64,000 bases of DNA from an uncultured Planctomycetales bacterium (GTDB lineage: Bacteria; Planctomycetota; Planctomycetia; Pirellulales; Thermoguttaceae): the NCBI GenBank assembly GCA_937889015.1, contig CALARR010000214.1:1-64000 (forward strand), written 5' to 3'. Within the stretch, counting starts at the first letter, position 1. Every line of letters starts with the position of its first letter. This document shows, piece by piece, positions 32,521 through 41,992 of this stretch. The translations under genes and the position numbers were made by a program. Under the pieces are notes generated by a model. It saw only the letters and a program-made list of their open reading frames with translations. It had not been told where the DNA came from and made no database searches.

Positions 32521-34924
32521 CTTCCAGGATTGGTGCGGCGCCGGCCTGGGGCGTAGACAGGTCGATTCGCAGCGTGGCCCGGCCTTGGGCTAGTTGGGCC
32601 TGGACCTCGACCGTCTGGGGCGTGGGTTGGCGCACCGTGCCTTGAACCTGATCCTGTTTGTCGGAGACGAACATCACGGCCGCGATTCGGCGCTGTGCGA
32701 CTTTCTCGCGCGGCACAGCCGTGAAGTGCCACTCGTTGGGCGGATCGGGACGCTTGACCTTGGGAAATCCCTCCTTGGGATTCATGGGCCACTGGTCGGT
32801 CTGCGCATAGGCCATCCCGCCGGGCGTGAGCAGATGGACCTTCATCGATGCCTCTCCTCGCAGCGAGACGAACTGCTGGGCCGCCTCGTTCAATTCCAGC
32901 GGTTGGCGTGTGTGCAACAGCCACTGGAAATCGGCCGCCTGTGGCGCGGCCAGATCGTCGACGATCGCCACCAGGCATGGGCGGACCAGGATCGCGTGCC
33001 GCCGCGCGCGTGTGAGGCGCCCGCCGTACGCGTCTTTGGCGTCGCCGCACACGTATCCCCAATGCGGCGTGCTCTGGAAGTCGGTCAATCGCCCCCCGTG
33101 GTTGGCGCCGCTTCGCACCTGGCCTTGGCCGTCGACAAGGATCGCGTTGTGGGCCAGGGTCTGCTGGGCATATTTCGTGTGGAACGGTGCGCCGTGCGTC
33201 GGGTAGCGCGGGCCGCCTGTGATCGCCAAGGCGTGCCCTCCCTTGACCAGGGCGAAACCGTTCTGGTCGCAATGGCTGTGGCTCACGCCGCCGTAAGGCG
33301 ACGACTTGAAGGCCAGCATCAAATCGCGATCGGGGTCGGCCAGGTGCGAGTGCAGTGCGGCCCAGCCCACGCCGAAGAAGGCCCGGTCCAACGGCAGCTT
33401 GGCTGGCGATTCCGGCGGCAACGTGTCGGGCAGGATCAGGCCCGGCAAAGGCGACGGCGCAACCGGCCGGCCGCGCTCATCTCGGAGCAGATCGACCCAG
33501 CCGCGGACCACCGGATCGTTGAAACGCAGGGCGTGGAACTGCAGCAGCGCGCGGATGGCGCTGGCGCGGGCGGGCACGCTGCCGTCTTCCGTGTCGCCAA
33601 ACGGAGAGATCTCGGCGCGCGGCGCGATCTGGTACAGGAAGAAGTACCGTACCTTGCGGTAGAAAGGCCGCTGCCACATGTCGAAACCGGTGGCGGCGCG
33701 CAACGACTCCAGCGGCAACAGGTAGATCGTGTTATACGCCAGCCCGTAAGGAACTCCTTCCGCCCATCCCCCGTCTTTGCCGGCCCAATGAGGAAAGACA
33801 GTCATAAAGACGCGCATCGCGTAGTCCAGCCATACCTCGGCGCGCGGTTCTTCGGCCACGGCGATGGCGTGCTCGATCATATAGCCGGGCAGACGTCCGG
33901 CATGGCTCTCTTCGGGAAACGCCAGGTAGTCTCGTTTTTCCAAACGCCGCAGCATCTGGTCGGCGCGCGCCACGAGCATCTTGCGGACCTTCGCTCGTTC
34001 GGCATCGCTGAGCAGGTCGTAGATCCAGTCGTAAGCATGAGCACACGACTTGACCAATCCCAACCCGATCTCGTCGCCGTACTTGCCCATCACCGACGAG
34101 ACGCCCTCCGGGTCCCAGTCGGTCGCGCCCAGCAGGATGTCCTTGGCTACCAGGCCGTACTTCTCTTCACCACTGAGCAGGTACATCAACGACAGAGCAA
34201 CCATACCGTCGGTGTGGTAATCGCGCATGTCGCGGAATGAGTCCTGGTAGGCGATACGCCGCTCGGCCGGGTCGGTAAGCTTGTCGTAGTCGGGTTCGAC
34301 TGGTGGCTTGAGTTTCAGGGCCGCGCGCGCCTGCCGCTTCAAGACCTCGAAGGCCTCTTTGCGCGTCGTGTTCAGGCTAGCCTTGATCTCGGGCAACTGG
34401 GCCTTGGTGAAGATCAGTCGGGGATGTTCCTGGGGTACGCGTGCCAGCAACTCCTTGGCCGGGACCCAGGGCTGCGCGATCGCGTTGGCCGCGATGCTGA
34501 AGGACTGCGCCTGTCGCGTGTCGAGGACCTTGCCGGCGGAATCCAATGCTGTGACTGACCATGTATACTGTCCTGCTGGCAGGACCTGGGGCGGCGAGTG
34601 GGCCGGATCGTCGATCACCGGCGACTGATACGCCATCTTGCCCGTGGCATCGCGGATCTCCAACTGGTATCGCACCTGGCCGCGTTTGCCGGCTGGCCAC
34701 CAGCAGAAGCCGGGCGGCGAGATCTCCAGGGCCTCGCCTTCCAACGGTCGCGAATAGCAGGCTCCTGCAGGACGCTCTTGGGGAAACGCGACCGGGGCGG
34801 CCACGGCCTTTTCGCTCTTCTTCTCCCCCTTCTTGCCCGAGGACTTCGTCTCCTTGGCCAGGGCCGGAGAGGCAAGCGCCAACACTGCCAAAACGACAAT
34901 CAAGCGATGCGACCAGAGCGACAT
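32471..34924 (-). CDS. Exported heparinase II/III-family polysaccharide lyase
   Basis: An 817-residue protein with a Sec signal (LIVVLAVLALASPALA) and a Lys-rich linker. An N-terminal fibronectin-like/DUF4962-type part is followed by an alpha/alpha toroid (about 200-500, including MIEHAIAVAEE and HAYDWIYDLLSD), then the beta-sandwich heparinase II/III domain. That domain has the SHSHCDQN metal-binding motif near residue 547. Such enzymes cleave uronic-acid-containing polymers (heparin, heparan, alginate, ulvan-like) by beta-elimination. It is upstream of the sulfatase-FAD fusion. AAAGGA six bases before the ATG at 34924 fixes the start; the longer open frame has no signal peptide at its beginning. 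Confidence 0.9.
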   Translation of the reverse strand: MSLWSHRLIVVLAVLALASPALAKETKSSGKKGEKKSEKAVAAPVAFPQERPAGACYSRPLEGEALEISPPGFCWWPAGKRGQVRYQLEIRDATGKMAYQSPVIDDPAHSPPQVLPAGQYTWSVTALDSAGKVLDTRQAQSFSIAANAIAQPWVPAKELLARVPQEHPRLIFTKAQLPEIKASLNTTRKEAFEVLKRQARAALKLKPPVEPDYDKLTDPAERRIAYQDSFRDMRDYHTDGMVALSLMYLLSGEEKYGLVAKDILLGATDWDPEGVSSVMGKYGDEIGLGLVKSCAHAYDWIYDLLSDAERAKVRKMLVARADQMLRRLEKRDYLAFPEESHAGRLPGYMIEHAIAVAEEPRAEVWLDYAMRVFMTVFPHWAGKDGGWAEGVPYGLAYNTIYLLPLESLRAATGFDMWQRPFYRKVRYFFLYQIAPRAEISPFGDTEDGSVPARASAIRALLQFHALRFNDPVVRGWVDLLRDERGRPVAPSPLPGLILPDTLPPESPAKLPLDRAFFGVGWAALHSHLADPDRDLMLAFKSSPYGGVSHSHCDQNGFALVKGGHALAITGGPRYPTHGAPFHTKYAQQTLAHNAILVDGQGQVRSGANHGGRLTDFQSTPHWGYVCGDAKDAYGGRLTRARRHAILVRPCLVAIVDDLAAPQAADFQWLLHTRQPLELNEAAQQFVSLRGEASMKVHLLTPGGMAYAQTDQWPMNPKEGFPKVKRPDPPNEWHFTAVPREKVAQRRIAAVMFVSDKQDQVQGTVRQPTPQTVEVQAQLAQGRATLRIDLSTPQAGAAPILEVTYQPASGPSESLSVK

Positions 34925-35249
34925 AACGGGTCCTTTGTAGGCGGGAATCAGGGGGCTGGGGTGGGCGCAGCGGTCGCCTTGAGAAACACGTTCCGCCACG
35001 CCCGGCATGGACCAAGGACCCTATTCTAGCCGAACGCGGCAAGCGGTATCCAGAGTCCGGGGGCCGCCACACGCATTGGCAACCACAGAGACCGCGTCCG
35101 TGTTGGGGGACGCGAAGGGGGCGATGCGCGACCGCAAGTCTCGTCGCAGGTGGAGCTTGCAGCGAAGAGGGGACTGGCGTTATGCCGAAACGCCGCCCAC
35201 GGCGACCGGCACAATTCGCCGCAAAACGCCCTGCGTACCGTGCGACGTT
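34925..35249. other. Intergenic, no gene seen
   Basis: A 325-bp stretch upstream of the heparinase-like gene and downstream of the small lipoprotein gene. Short open frames here have no start signal or recognisable product. It should hold the promoter for the minus-strand lyase/sulfatase pair, but I cannot place one with confidence. Confidence 0.5.
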
Positions 35250-35645
35250 CTACTGCTGGGGGCTGCCGCTCCCGGTCGGTGCGCGCACCGGCACCGAGCG
35301 CCGAGCCTGCTTCTGAACCTGGGTGCTGGAACGCGGTGCAGGCTGAGTCGCTGCCGCCGGCTTGGGTTGCGGCTGAACGGCTGGCGTGGGCTGTGCGGGC
35401 GGTTCTGGGATCACATCCAACCCTTGGCTCGTGGCTTTGAGGCCGTCGTCGTTGACCGGTGGAGTGCCCACTGGCTCGCCGTAGGGTTCAATCACCGACC
35501 CGGCTCGGCCACACATGTGGCACCCCAGCGTTCCATCGCCCGAGCAGGTCGGCCCGCAGTAGTCATGGGGATGGCCGCACATGGAGCAGCCAACCGATAG
35601 CGCGATCAGCAAGGTACTGAAACCGTAGATCATAGCGCGATGCAT
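35250..35645 (-). CDS. Small Cys-rich lipoprotein, function unknown
   Basis: A 131-residue product from the ATG at 35645. It has a lipoprotein signal with lipobox LSVGC (Cys20), so it would be lipid-anchored. The following segment is rich in Cys and Gly (SMCGHPHDYCGPTCSGDG, CHMCG), which could bind metal, and the C-terminal half is Pro/Ala/Gln-rich and probably disordered. An ATG at 35633 is an alternative start. Divergent from the GT39-like gene. No family recognised. Confidence 0.72.
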   Translation of the reverse strand: MHRAMIYGFSTLLIALSVGCSMCGHPHDYCGPTCSGDGTLGCHMCGRAGSVIEPYGEPVGTPPVNDDGLKATSQGLDVIPEPPAQPTPAVQPQPKPAAATQPAPRSSTQVQKQARRSVPVRAPTGSGSPQQ

Positions 35646-35745
35646 GGCCAAGTCCCTCTGGGAACGGTGGGGATGTAACGGTATATTCGGCCAAACAGCT
35701 TGCCTGACCCGAATCTTTTTCCGTATCCGCATAAGCGGTCGAATC

Positions 35746-37248
35746 GTGCAGATTCACCAAGTTGCCCAGCCTGCGCTGTCGAGACACGATCGGCTGTTGT
35801 GGGCCTTGCTAGCACTGACGGCCTTGATTCGGCTGGTGGCCATCGATCGCCCGTTGTTGGGCAATTTCGCCACCAAGAACGTGGTCTACGCGATGATCGC
35901 CCGAAACTGGGCCGAAGGTCGCGCCGATTTGTGGCATCCCACGCTGGACTGCCTGGTGGGGGACCAACGGGGCCTGCACATGCTGGAATTCCCCGTGTCG
36001 GCCTATGTGGCTGGCGGACTGTGGAAGCTCGGGAAGGGATCTCTGGACGCCTGGGGTCGCGGCGTCTCAGTGCTGTTCAGTGTGGCGTCTGTGGCCGTGT
36101 TGTGGCAACTGGTCGTGCGGCGGCACGGGCGCGTGGCCGCGGGCGCGGCGTGCCTGGTGCTGGCTCTGTCGCCGGTCTGCGTGTTGTACGGCCAGAGCTT
36201 CATGCTCGAATCTTCGCTGGTCTTCTTTGTCGTCGGCGCATGGTGGGCGGCCGACCGTTGGGCAGGCTCGGGACGCTGGTCTTGGCTGGTCGTGTATGGC
36301 CTATGCTTGTCCCTGCTGCTTCTGACCAAAATCTATGCCCTGGTCTACCTCCTGCCTCTGCTGCTGATCGCCTGGCGTCCGGCATTCGGCCAGGCCGTCT
36401 GGCGTGCGCGAGGGATGTTCTTCGCCGCGAGCGTGCTGGCCATGATTCCGGCGGGAATTTGGTATGCCCATGCCTATGCCACGGGCCAGCCGGACTCACC
36501 GCTGGCCCATCGCGTGTACTACTCCGTGCGCAACAGCGCGGCGGTTCATGCGTTGCCCAGCCCTCTGCTGCGCTCGCCCGAGTTCTACGTTCGCATGCTG
36601 GACGACCTGAGCGGCCCGGTGCTGACGCCGGTCGGCTGCGCGTTGCTGCTGGCGTCGCTGCTCACGGGCTGCTGGCGTACCTATGGGGCCTGGCTGGCCG
36701 CAGCCGCATTGCTGGTTCTGGCCTTGCCGCTGAAGTTCTACGAGATGAACTACTACTGGATGGCGGTGCTGCCGCCGTTGTGCGTGCTGGCGGGCGTGGG
36801 CTGGGAGGCCATTCACAGCCGTTTTTGCCCGTCGCGCATGGCCGTTCTGGGGCTGGTTCTACTGTTGGCGGTCTGGTCCCTGCGTTACTCCGCACGACCG
36901 GCCTTCGTTACGCCCGGCGAAGATCGCCAAGTGGTGGCGGCGGGCCATGAATTGCAGCGCATGGCCGGACCCGACGATCGCGTAGTCACCATGCACGGCA
37001 GTTGCATCGACCTGCTCTACTACTGCAACCGTCCGGGGTGGGCCGTCGATCCTGGCACAAAGGACCTGCCGGCAGTCTTGGACGAGTGCCGGCGCAACGG
37101 CGCTCGGTGGCTTGTACTCGTGGGACGTGCATCGACCGAGTTGGAACAGGTCAAGTTCCTCACGTCGGTTCTCCACACGAATGTCAGGACCTACACCGCC
37201 GGCTCCGCCGTCCTGGAAAGCTACTCGCTGTATCGCGTCGAGCCATAG
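35746..37248 (+). CDS. GT39-like (ArnT/PMT-type) membrane glycosyltransferase
   Basis: About 500 residues with roughly ten membrane helices. The first extracytoplasmic loop carries the Asp-containing segment AIDRPLLGNFATKN and a downstream HPTLDC, as in dolichyl/undecaprenyl-phosphate-sugar glycosyltransferases (ArnT and protein mannosyltransferase-like). FMLESSLVFF is a typical helix motif. It would transfer a sugar from a lipid carrier to a protein or glycan on the outer face of the membrane. The start is uncertain: the frame is open from 35644 but would overlap the divergent lipoprotein gene, so the GTG at 35746 is preferred although no clear ribosome binding site precedes it. Confidence 0.8.
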   Translation: MQIHQVAQPALSRHDRLLWALLALTALIRLVAIDRPLLGNFATKNVVYAMIARNWAEGRADLWHPTLDCLVGDQRGLHMLEFPVSAYVAGGLWKLGKGSLDAWGRGVSVLFSVASVAVLWQLVVRRHGRVAAGAACLVLALSPVCVLYGQSFMLESSLVFFVVGAWWAADRWAGSGRWSWLVVYGLCLSLLLLTKIYALVYLLPLLLIAWRPAFGQAVWRARGMFFAASVLAMIPAGIWYAHAYATGQPDSPLAHRVYYSVRNSAAVHALPSPLLRSPEFYVRMLDDLSGPVLTPVGCALLLASLLTGCWRTYGAWLAAAALLVLALPLKFYEMNYYWMAVLPPLCVLAGVGWEAIHSRFCPSRMAVLGLVLLLAVWSLRYSARPAFVTPGEDRQVVAAGHELQRMAGPDDRVVTMHGSCIDLLYYCNRPGWAVDPGTKDLPAVLDECRRNGARWLVLVGRASTELEQVKFLTSVLHTNVRTYTAGSAVLESYSLYRVEP

Positions 37249-37263
37249 GGGCAGGCGGGGCGA

Positions 37264-38955
37264 TCAGAACTCGCGCACGATCGTGACCTGGCGGTCGCGG
37301 TTGAGGGTTTCGACGTAAGAGCTCAGGTCGGTCCAAGGTTCGAGCACGCGGTCCTGATACACGTTGCTCGCCGCGATATAGACCGGCTCCAGGTCGGATG
37401 CGAAGTACATGGCTGCAATTTGCACCCGAGGATCGGTCAATTCAATCCCGTCGCCCACGCGAAGTGACGGGTTGGAGGTAGTCGCTGGTCCGCCCTGGGC
37501 TGCGGCCGGCAATTCCAACCGGCGGATGAGACGTACCGGGGCAGGACGCCGGCCCGTAATCAAGCGACGCTGAAGCAGCCTTCGGACCAGGGTACGGCAG
37601 AAGCGACCCAAGTTGACCATGCCCAAGTGCAGGAGGGCCTGTTTCCAGGGGGTGGCCGTCTCGAACCGGATCCAGTGCAGATCGGCCTGAATGATCATGA
37701 CATTGGCATCCAGGGCCATCTGCACAGGACGCCGTAGATCGTGCAGGTTGGAGGCTGCCACTCGACCATCGGCCGTCTGAATCACCAGGCCGGCGTCGGT
37801 GACTGTCTGATGCGACTGGCGAAAATGGCAAAAAACACCTCCGCGTGCTCCAGAAGCAATCGTCTGGCGGTCGGCCTGACGGTGGACGAACAATTTCGCG
37901 CCGCCGAAGTAGCGTCTTTCGGGTATTGGGGGAGGGGGGTAGGTGCCAGGGCGGTCGGCTGACCAGTCGCGATAGGCCTCCAGCAGGTTTGCCGTACGGT
38001 GGGCGTAGAGGCGGTCGTCGCTGAAATGGGCCTGTCGGCCCTGCCGGAGGGCTTCCAGGTGGCCGTCGGCCAGATCGGCCGCGTGAGGATCGCGTGCCGC
38101 CAGCAGCTCCATGCCGTGCGGGAAGAAGTGGCCGGTGCCGCGACTGCCATACAAGCCGCCGTAGCTGCCATCGGGATGCAGGAACCAGCGCGCAAAGGCG
38201 ACGGCGCGGCGCAGCCCCTCGTCCAGCGCGGAGGTGCCCGGCTCGTTGGCCATCTCGCGGTGCAGCTTGGCCAGGCAATCGATGGTCAGCGTCTGGTAGC
38301 CTGGATCAGCTCCGCCGTATTCTTCAAACCAACCCTCTTCATGCTGCGTGGCCAGGAACGCGCGAAGGCGGCTTCGAGCGGCGTCGCGGTATCGCTCCAG
38401 GCCCGGCAAATGGCCCGTATGCCACAGGCCCAGAACCGCCAAGGCATGGTGGTTCGACAGGCGGCCCGACTCCCCGTGGTTGAGCACCCACTCGGCTCGC
38501 CGCCCCAGCCAGTCCAGGATCGCCGGCTCGTGGAGTTTCAGGATACGGCAAGTCCGCGCCGCGGCTTGCAGCGAGAATACCGCCGCCCCCAGGGCGCGTT
38601 CAAAGGGATAGTAATCGTCGCACGAGCCGTCGCCGTGCGAACTGCGTGCGGCAAAGGCCACTGCGGCGGCGGCCAGTTCTCGCACCCGCCCCTGGCCGTG
38701 CCAGCGATTGCCCGGCAGCGACTCGCTGTAGGCCAGGGCCAACGCCAGGCATCCTTCCTGGTGCATGGCCGATGGAAAGCTGCTGGTGCGGTAGTGCCAG
38801 TACTCGCGATCCAGGCAGCCGTAGGTGGCGCGCAACGGATTGCGATCGATCGCTCCCAACAGACGCGGCAGATCTGCCCAGGCTGCTTGCAGATAGAGTT
38901 GCCTCTGCGAGGGGTCGCGAGTGGTTCTGGGCGTCGAAGTCTCGGCGTGCCCCAT
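37264..38955 (-). CDS. Uncharacterised alpha/alpha-barrel protein (heparinase- or terpene-cyclase-like fold)
   Basis: A 563-residue protein without signal peptide or membrane segment. The first 350 residues are repeated helical pairs with conserved aromatic/acid positions (EEGWFEEYGGADPGYQTLTIDCL, split by me into a helical pair around residue 220; GTGHFFPHGMELLA near 290), suggesting an alpha/alpha toroid. The C-terminal part is beta-rich, the two-domain layout of heparinase-like lyases. Neighbours are a GT2 transferase on the same strand (upstream) and a convergent GT39 gene, so a role in surface glycan metabolism is a reasonable guess. I do not recognise a specific family. Confidence 0.7.
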   Translation of the reverse strand: MGHAETSTPRTTRDPSQRQLYLQAAWADLPRLLGAIDRNPLRATYGCLDREYWHYRTSSFPSAMHQEGCLALALAYSESLPGNRWHGQGRVRELAAAAVAFAARSSHGDGSCDDYYPFERALGAAVFSLQAAARTCRILKLHEPAILDWLGRRAEWVLNHGESGRLSNHHALAVLGLWHTGHLPGLERYRDAARSRLRAFLATQHEEGWFEEYGGADPGYQTLTIDCLAKLHREMANEPGTSALDEGLRRAVAFARWFLHPDGSYGGLYGSRGTGHFFPHGMELLAARDPHAADLADGHLEALRQGRQAHFSDDRLYAHRTANLLEAYRDWSADRPGTYPPPPIPERRYFGGAKLFVHRQADRQTIASGARGGVFCHFRQSHQTVTDAGLVIQTADGRVAASNLHDLRRPVQMALDANVMIIQADLHWIRFETATPWKQALLHLGMVNLGRFCRTLVRRLLQRRLITGRRPAPVRLIRRLELPAAAQGGPATTSNPSLRVGDGIELTDPRVQIAAMYFASDLEPVYIAASNVYQDRVLEPWTDLSSYVETLNRDRQVTIVREF

Positions 38956-39027
38956 CGCTCTTTCCTGGTGCGGACCGGAGCCACCAGGGGGTGGCTTGTG
39001 CCAAAGGCGGCCCTGGATGAACGGTCT

Positions 39028-39960
39028 TCAGCGCCGGTGATGGGCGACGATCACTTCCGCCAGCATTCCCAACATGCAGGTCATGAATCCGGCGACCATG
39101 ATGACGATGTCCGACTCCTGCATGCTGCCCGTGAGCCAGATGTCGATTGCAGTCTTGCAAATTCCCATGGCGATCAGCAGGCCCGCCAGCGGCAAGAAGA
39201 CCTTCAAGGGCCGGAAGTACAAGACCATGCGGATGACTGTTGCCAGATAGGCGGCCGTGTCCTTCAGGGGATGGAACTTGCTGCGACCAATCCGTGGCCG
39301 GTAGGGTGTCGGCACGTACTTCACGGCATAGCCGTTGGTCAGGAAGGCCAAGGTCATGGTCGTCACGCAAGAGAACCCATCGGGCACAACCCATAGCCAG
39401 GGGAGCATGGCGTCCCGCTTGAAGGCCTTCAGTCCGGTATTCAGGTCGGGAATGGCGTGCCCGGTCAGGTAACAGGCCAGTTTGCGGATGAACCACTTGG
39501 CTGGCCGCCGCAGCCAGGGCAAGGTGCCCTGTTCGCTGGTTCGCGCACCATTAACCTGGTCGTAGGCCGGGAAGTGACGCAGCAACTCCGGCACCGCATC
39601 GGCCGGGTAGGTCCCGTCGGCGTCCAGCATCACGATCAACTCGCCGCGCGCGTGCCGGATGCCGACTTTCCTCGCGGCGCCGGCCCCGCTGCGGAATGGC
39701 TTGCGAACGATCCGCACAGGGCACTGCCAGCAGGTCTGCGCAAACTGCCCGACAAGCTCGACGGTTCCATCGGTCGAAGCGTCATCGACGATCAGGATCT
39801 CGTATCGAAGCCCCATGGGGGTGATCGCCGCAACGATCTCCTCCAGGACGAAGCCAATCGCCTGCTCCTCGTTGTACGTGGGCAGAAGAACTGTCAGTCG
39901 CCAGGGCTCGGCGACATTTGTGTTCGACGCGACCAGGGTCTGCGTCTGCCAACCCTCCAT
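39028..39960 (-). CDS. GT2 glycosyltransferase, DPM1/polyprenol-phosphate sugar synthase-like
   Basis: A 310-residue protein. The GT-A core has VLLPTYNEEQAI at the start, IVDDASTDGT (UDP/GDP-sugar binding) and the metal-binding LDADGTYP. Two hydrophobic helices at the C-terminus (about 245-300) anchor it to the membrane, as in the DPM1/GtrB group that loads a sugar onto polyprenyl phosphate. It could supply the lipid-linked donor for the GT39-like enzyme 1.8 kb away. It lies 72 bp upstream of the alpha/alpha-barrel gene on the same strand. Confidence 0.9.
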   Translation of the reverse strand: MEGWQTQTLVASNTNVAEPWRLTVLLPTYNEEQAIGFVLEEIVAAITPMGLRYEILIVDDASTDGTVELVGQFAQTCWQCPVRIVRKPFRSGAGAARKVGIRHARGELIVMLDADGTYPADAVPELLRHFPAYDQVNGARTSEQGTLPWLRRPAKWFIRKLACYLTGHAIPDLNTGLKAFKRDAMLPWLWVVPDGFSCVTTMTLAFLTNGYAVKYVPTPYRPRIGRSKFHPLKDTAAYLATVIRMVLYFRPLKVFLPLAGLLIAMGICKTAIDIWLTGSMQESDIVIMVAGFMTCMLGMLAEVIVAHHRR

Positions 39961-40279
39961 GGTTCAGCCTCCGCCGATAGTGCACAGGACCAAGCAAAGC
40001 GCTTGGCAGCAGTCCTGGAATCGCGCATCGGCGCGACGTTATTCCCGCCATCGAAGCCGCAGGGCCGATTCCAGAGGCCGTTTTTATACCACACACGGTC
40101 CAGGGCCACCAATCCCAGTACGCGGCGTTGGATGATGCCTTGCTGGCCTGATGGCGAGGCTCGCCGGCGGTACGGGAGGCACCGCCGCCCAGTGGTTGCT
40201 CTCACGTTGCCGGGAGAGCTCATCGCACCTGGACCGGGGGGCAAGAATCGCCCCGAGAAGCCCCCGGCGCAAACGAAAA

Positions 40280-40301
40280 GCCGGATCCCGCAGGGTCCGG
40301 C
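40280..40301 (-). terminator. Candidate intrinsic terminator
   Basis: GCCGGATCCC pairs with GGGTCCGGC (one bulge). On the minus strand the stem is followed by TTTTCGTTT, as in a rho-independent terminator. It lies about 110 bp past the Cys-rich repeat gene. Confidence 0.55.
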
Positions 40302-40363
40302 TTGCCCTAGGCAGTCGATTGACATTGTCGGAGCAACAGGGCTTGTCCGACGTGGTGAAAACT

Positions 40364-40393
40364 GCCCGGCGGCCCGCTGGCGAGCCGCCGGGC
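40364..40393 (-). terminator. Candidate intrinsic terminator of the Cys-rich repeat gene
   Basis: GCCCGGCGG pairs perfectly with CCGCCGGGC across a 12-nt loop, 20 bp past the stop. On the minus strand CAGTTTT follows the stem. Confidence 0.6.
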
Positions 40394-40413
40394 GATGAAT
40401 TCACAAGCTGACC

Positions 40414-41160
40414 TTAGGCAGCCTTCGGGGCCTTGGGGGCCGCGGGAGCCGCAGGGGCCTTGGGGGCTGCGGGAGCAGCAGCCGGAGCGGGCGGAGCCGC
40501 AACCGGAGCCGGGCCGCAAGCCGGATCGCAGGCCGCGGGAGCGCAAGCTACCGGGGCGCAGGTCTTCGGAGCGCAGGTCTTCGGACGGCAGGTCCGCAGG
40601 CTGCAGCGCTTCTTCGGGCCGCAGGTCGCCGGCTCGCAAGCCGGGGCGCAGGCCGCCGGCTCACAAGCTGCCGGAGCGCAGGTCTTCGGAGCGCAGGTCT
40701 TCGGACGGCAGGTCCGCAGACGGCAGTGCTTCGGGCCGCAGGTCGCCGGCTCGCAAGCCGGGGCGCAGGGGGCCGGAGCCGCACAGGGGGCCGGAGCGCA
40801 GGCCGCGGGAGCGCAAGCTACCGGGGCGCAGGTCTTCGGAGCGCAGGTCTCAGGACGGCAGGTCCGCAGACGGCAGCGCTTCGGGCCACAGGTGGCCGGC
40901 TCACAAGCCGGAGCGCAGGGTGCCGGAGCCGCACAGGGCTCGGGGCAGCAGGTCTTCGGACGGCAGGTCCGCAGACGGAAGGAGTGCTTCGGGCCGCAGG
41001 TCGCCGGCTCGCAAGCCGGAGCGCAGGGGGCCGGAGCGCAGGTCGCCGGAGCGCAAGCGGCCGGGGCGCACGGACTAGCCGACGCCTGGTCGCCGCACAG
41101 CAGGGCGATGCCCAGCACCGCGAACAGGATCGCGATGCCACAAACAAAGGTGCGATTCAT
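40414..41160 (-). CDS. Exported Cys/Pro/Ala-rich tandem-repeat protein
   Basis: A 248-residue protein with a signal peptide (FVCGIAILFAVLGIALLCGDQASA). The mature part is made of CAPA-type steps and four copies of a longer unit running from CEPATCGPK through RLRTCRPKTC to CAPxAC, ending in an Ala/Pro/Lys tail (about the last 40 residues). Cysteine recurs about every four to five residues, roughly 50 in total. This could give a heavily disulfide-bonded envelope or extracellular structural protein; planctomycete cell walls are Cys-rich, but that link is inference. GGAGG lies eight bases before the ATG at 41160. Strong local GC bias and DNA-level repetition make copy number prone to change. Confidence 0.8.
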   Translation of the reverse strand: MNRTFVCGIAILFAVLGIALLCGDQASASPCAPAACAPATCAPAPCAPACEPATCGPKHSFRLRTCRPKTCCPEPCAAPAPCAPACEPATCGPKRCRLRTCRPETCAPKTCAPVACAPAACAPAPCAAPAPCAPACEPATCGPKHCRLRTCRPKTCAPKTCAPAACEPAACAPACEPATCGPKKRCSLRTCRPKTCAPKTCAPVACAPAACDPACGPAPVAAPPAPAAAPAAPKAPAAPAAPKAPKAA

Positions 41161-41947
41161 TCGAAAAACCTCCACTTACAGGTACCGTAGCGTAAAGGAC
41201 TCGCTTTGTTGCCACCAGTTCCATTTCGCTCTCCTGCCCTGGCGGCACACTTAACTGGAGAGCGCCCAAACGCAGAAACTACGCTACCGCCTTTATGTGC
41301 CTCCTCGCTGCCCTGTTGAAGCTTGAGGCTTGGCGGAACAGAAACGGATACGCAGGTTAAGAGAATAAGCTAGCAGGCAACGATCGCTTGTCAAGCGGGG
41401 GGCAGTCAAAATGTATGCATTAGGGTAGGTCGGCATTCTAGGGATAGTGGAACAATTATTTGAAAACTTAGGTCACGTTTGCACCCACGCGGCACAGTCG
41501 ACAATAATAGAACCAACGGACGCGCGAGGAGTACATGTATCGCACGCGCAACTTCAGCATGAGTAGCGAGTTGCGGCTATGGTGGCAATCCTCGACACTC
41601 CCTCCAATCGTATTGCAGCGATACCATCATAGCTTACCCAGTTGATGTCAGACACAAATTCGTCAAAGTTTCTCTAACTCGCATAAGCTTGGCAATAATC
41701 AACGATCTTGGCGACTCTTGTGCCCTGTGCTAGGGGACGGGAGGCGCGCTAAGGTAGCACGACAGGACGACGGGTTGAGCGTGTGAGGGGCCTTGCCCTC
41801 GATGGCAGCCGAGCCGGTCGTCGAGACAATGAGGACCAAAGCCAATTCCGTCCCCGTGTGGTGCGGCGTGCCACCGATTGTCTTCAGCGGCAAACTGCCG
41901 GGTGAGGCTGGCCTATCTGGACGCGAATGGCTTCACCAAGAAACAAG
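41161..41947. other. Long intergenic stretch, lower GC than surroundings
   Basis: Nearly 800 bp with no supported gene. From about 41380 to 41700 the sequence is clearly more AT-rich than its neighbours and lacks open frames with start signals. The right part (41740-41945) is GC-rich again and shows only short open frames on both strands. It could hold regulatory DNA, a decayed gene or an acquired remnant. Confidence 0.5.
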
Positions 41948-41974
41948 CCGACCCGCGGTGATGCCGCGGGTCGG
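41948..41974. terminator. Strong hairpin terminator
   Basis: CCGACCCGCGG pairs perfectly with CCGCGGGTCGG around a 5-nt loop. On the minus strand it is followed by CTTGTTT, so it probably ends the lipoprotein gene that stops at 42081; on the plus strand TTGTTG follows. Confidence 0.7.
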
Positions 41975-41992
41975 TTGTTGGATTGAGTTTAA

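Larger units (their letters stand above)
39961..40413. other. Intergenic with two hairpins
   Basis: A 453-bp stretch between the GT2 start and the Cys-rich repeat gene stop. It contains the two terminator-like hairpins listed separately and otherwise no gene with support. Confidence 0.5.

Noticed and set aside
40500..41050. Regular repeats resembling an array
   Set aside because: Units are coding, contiguous and without unique spacers, so this is not a CRISPR array.
40395..41254. Plus-strand frames with repetitive Ser/Arg or Gly/Ala/Gln composition
   Set aside because: They are mirror readings of the tandem repeats in the Cys-rich protein gene, which has a signal peptide, ribosome binding site and terminator.
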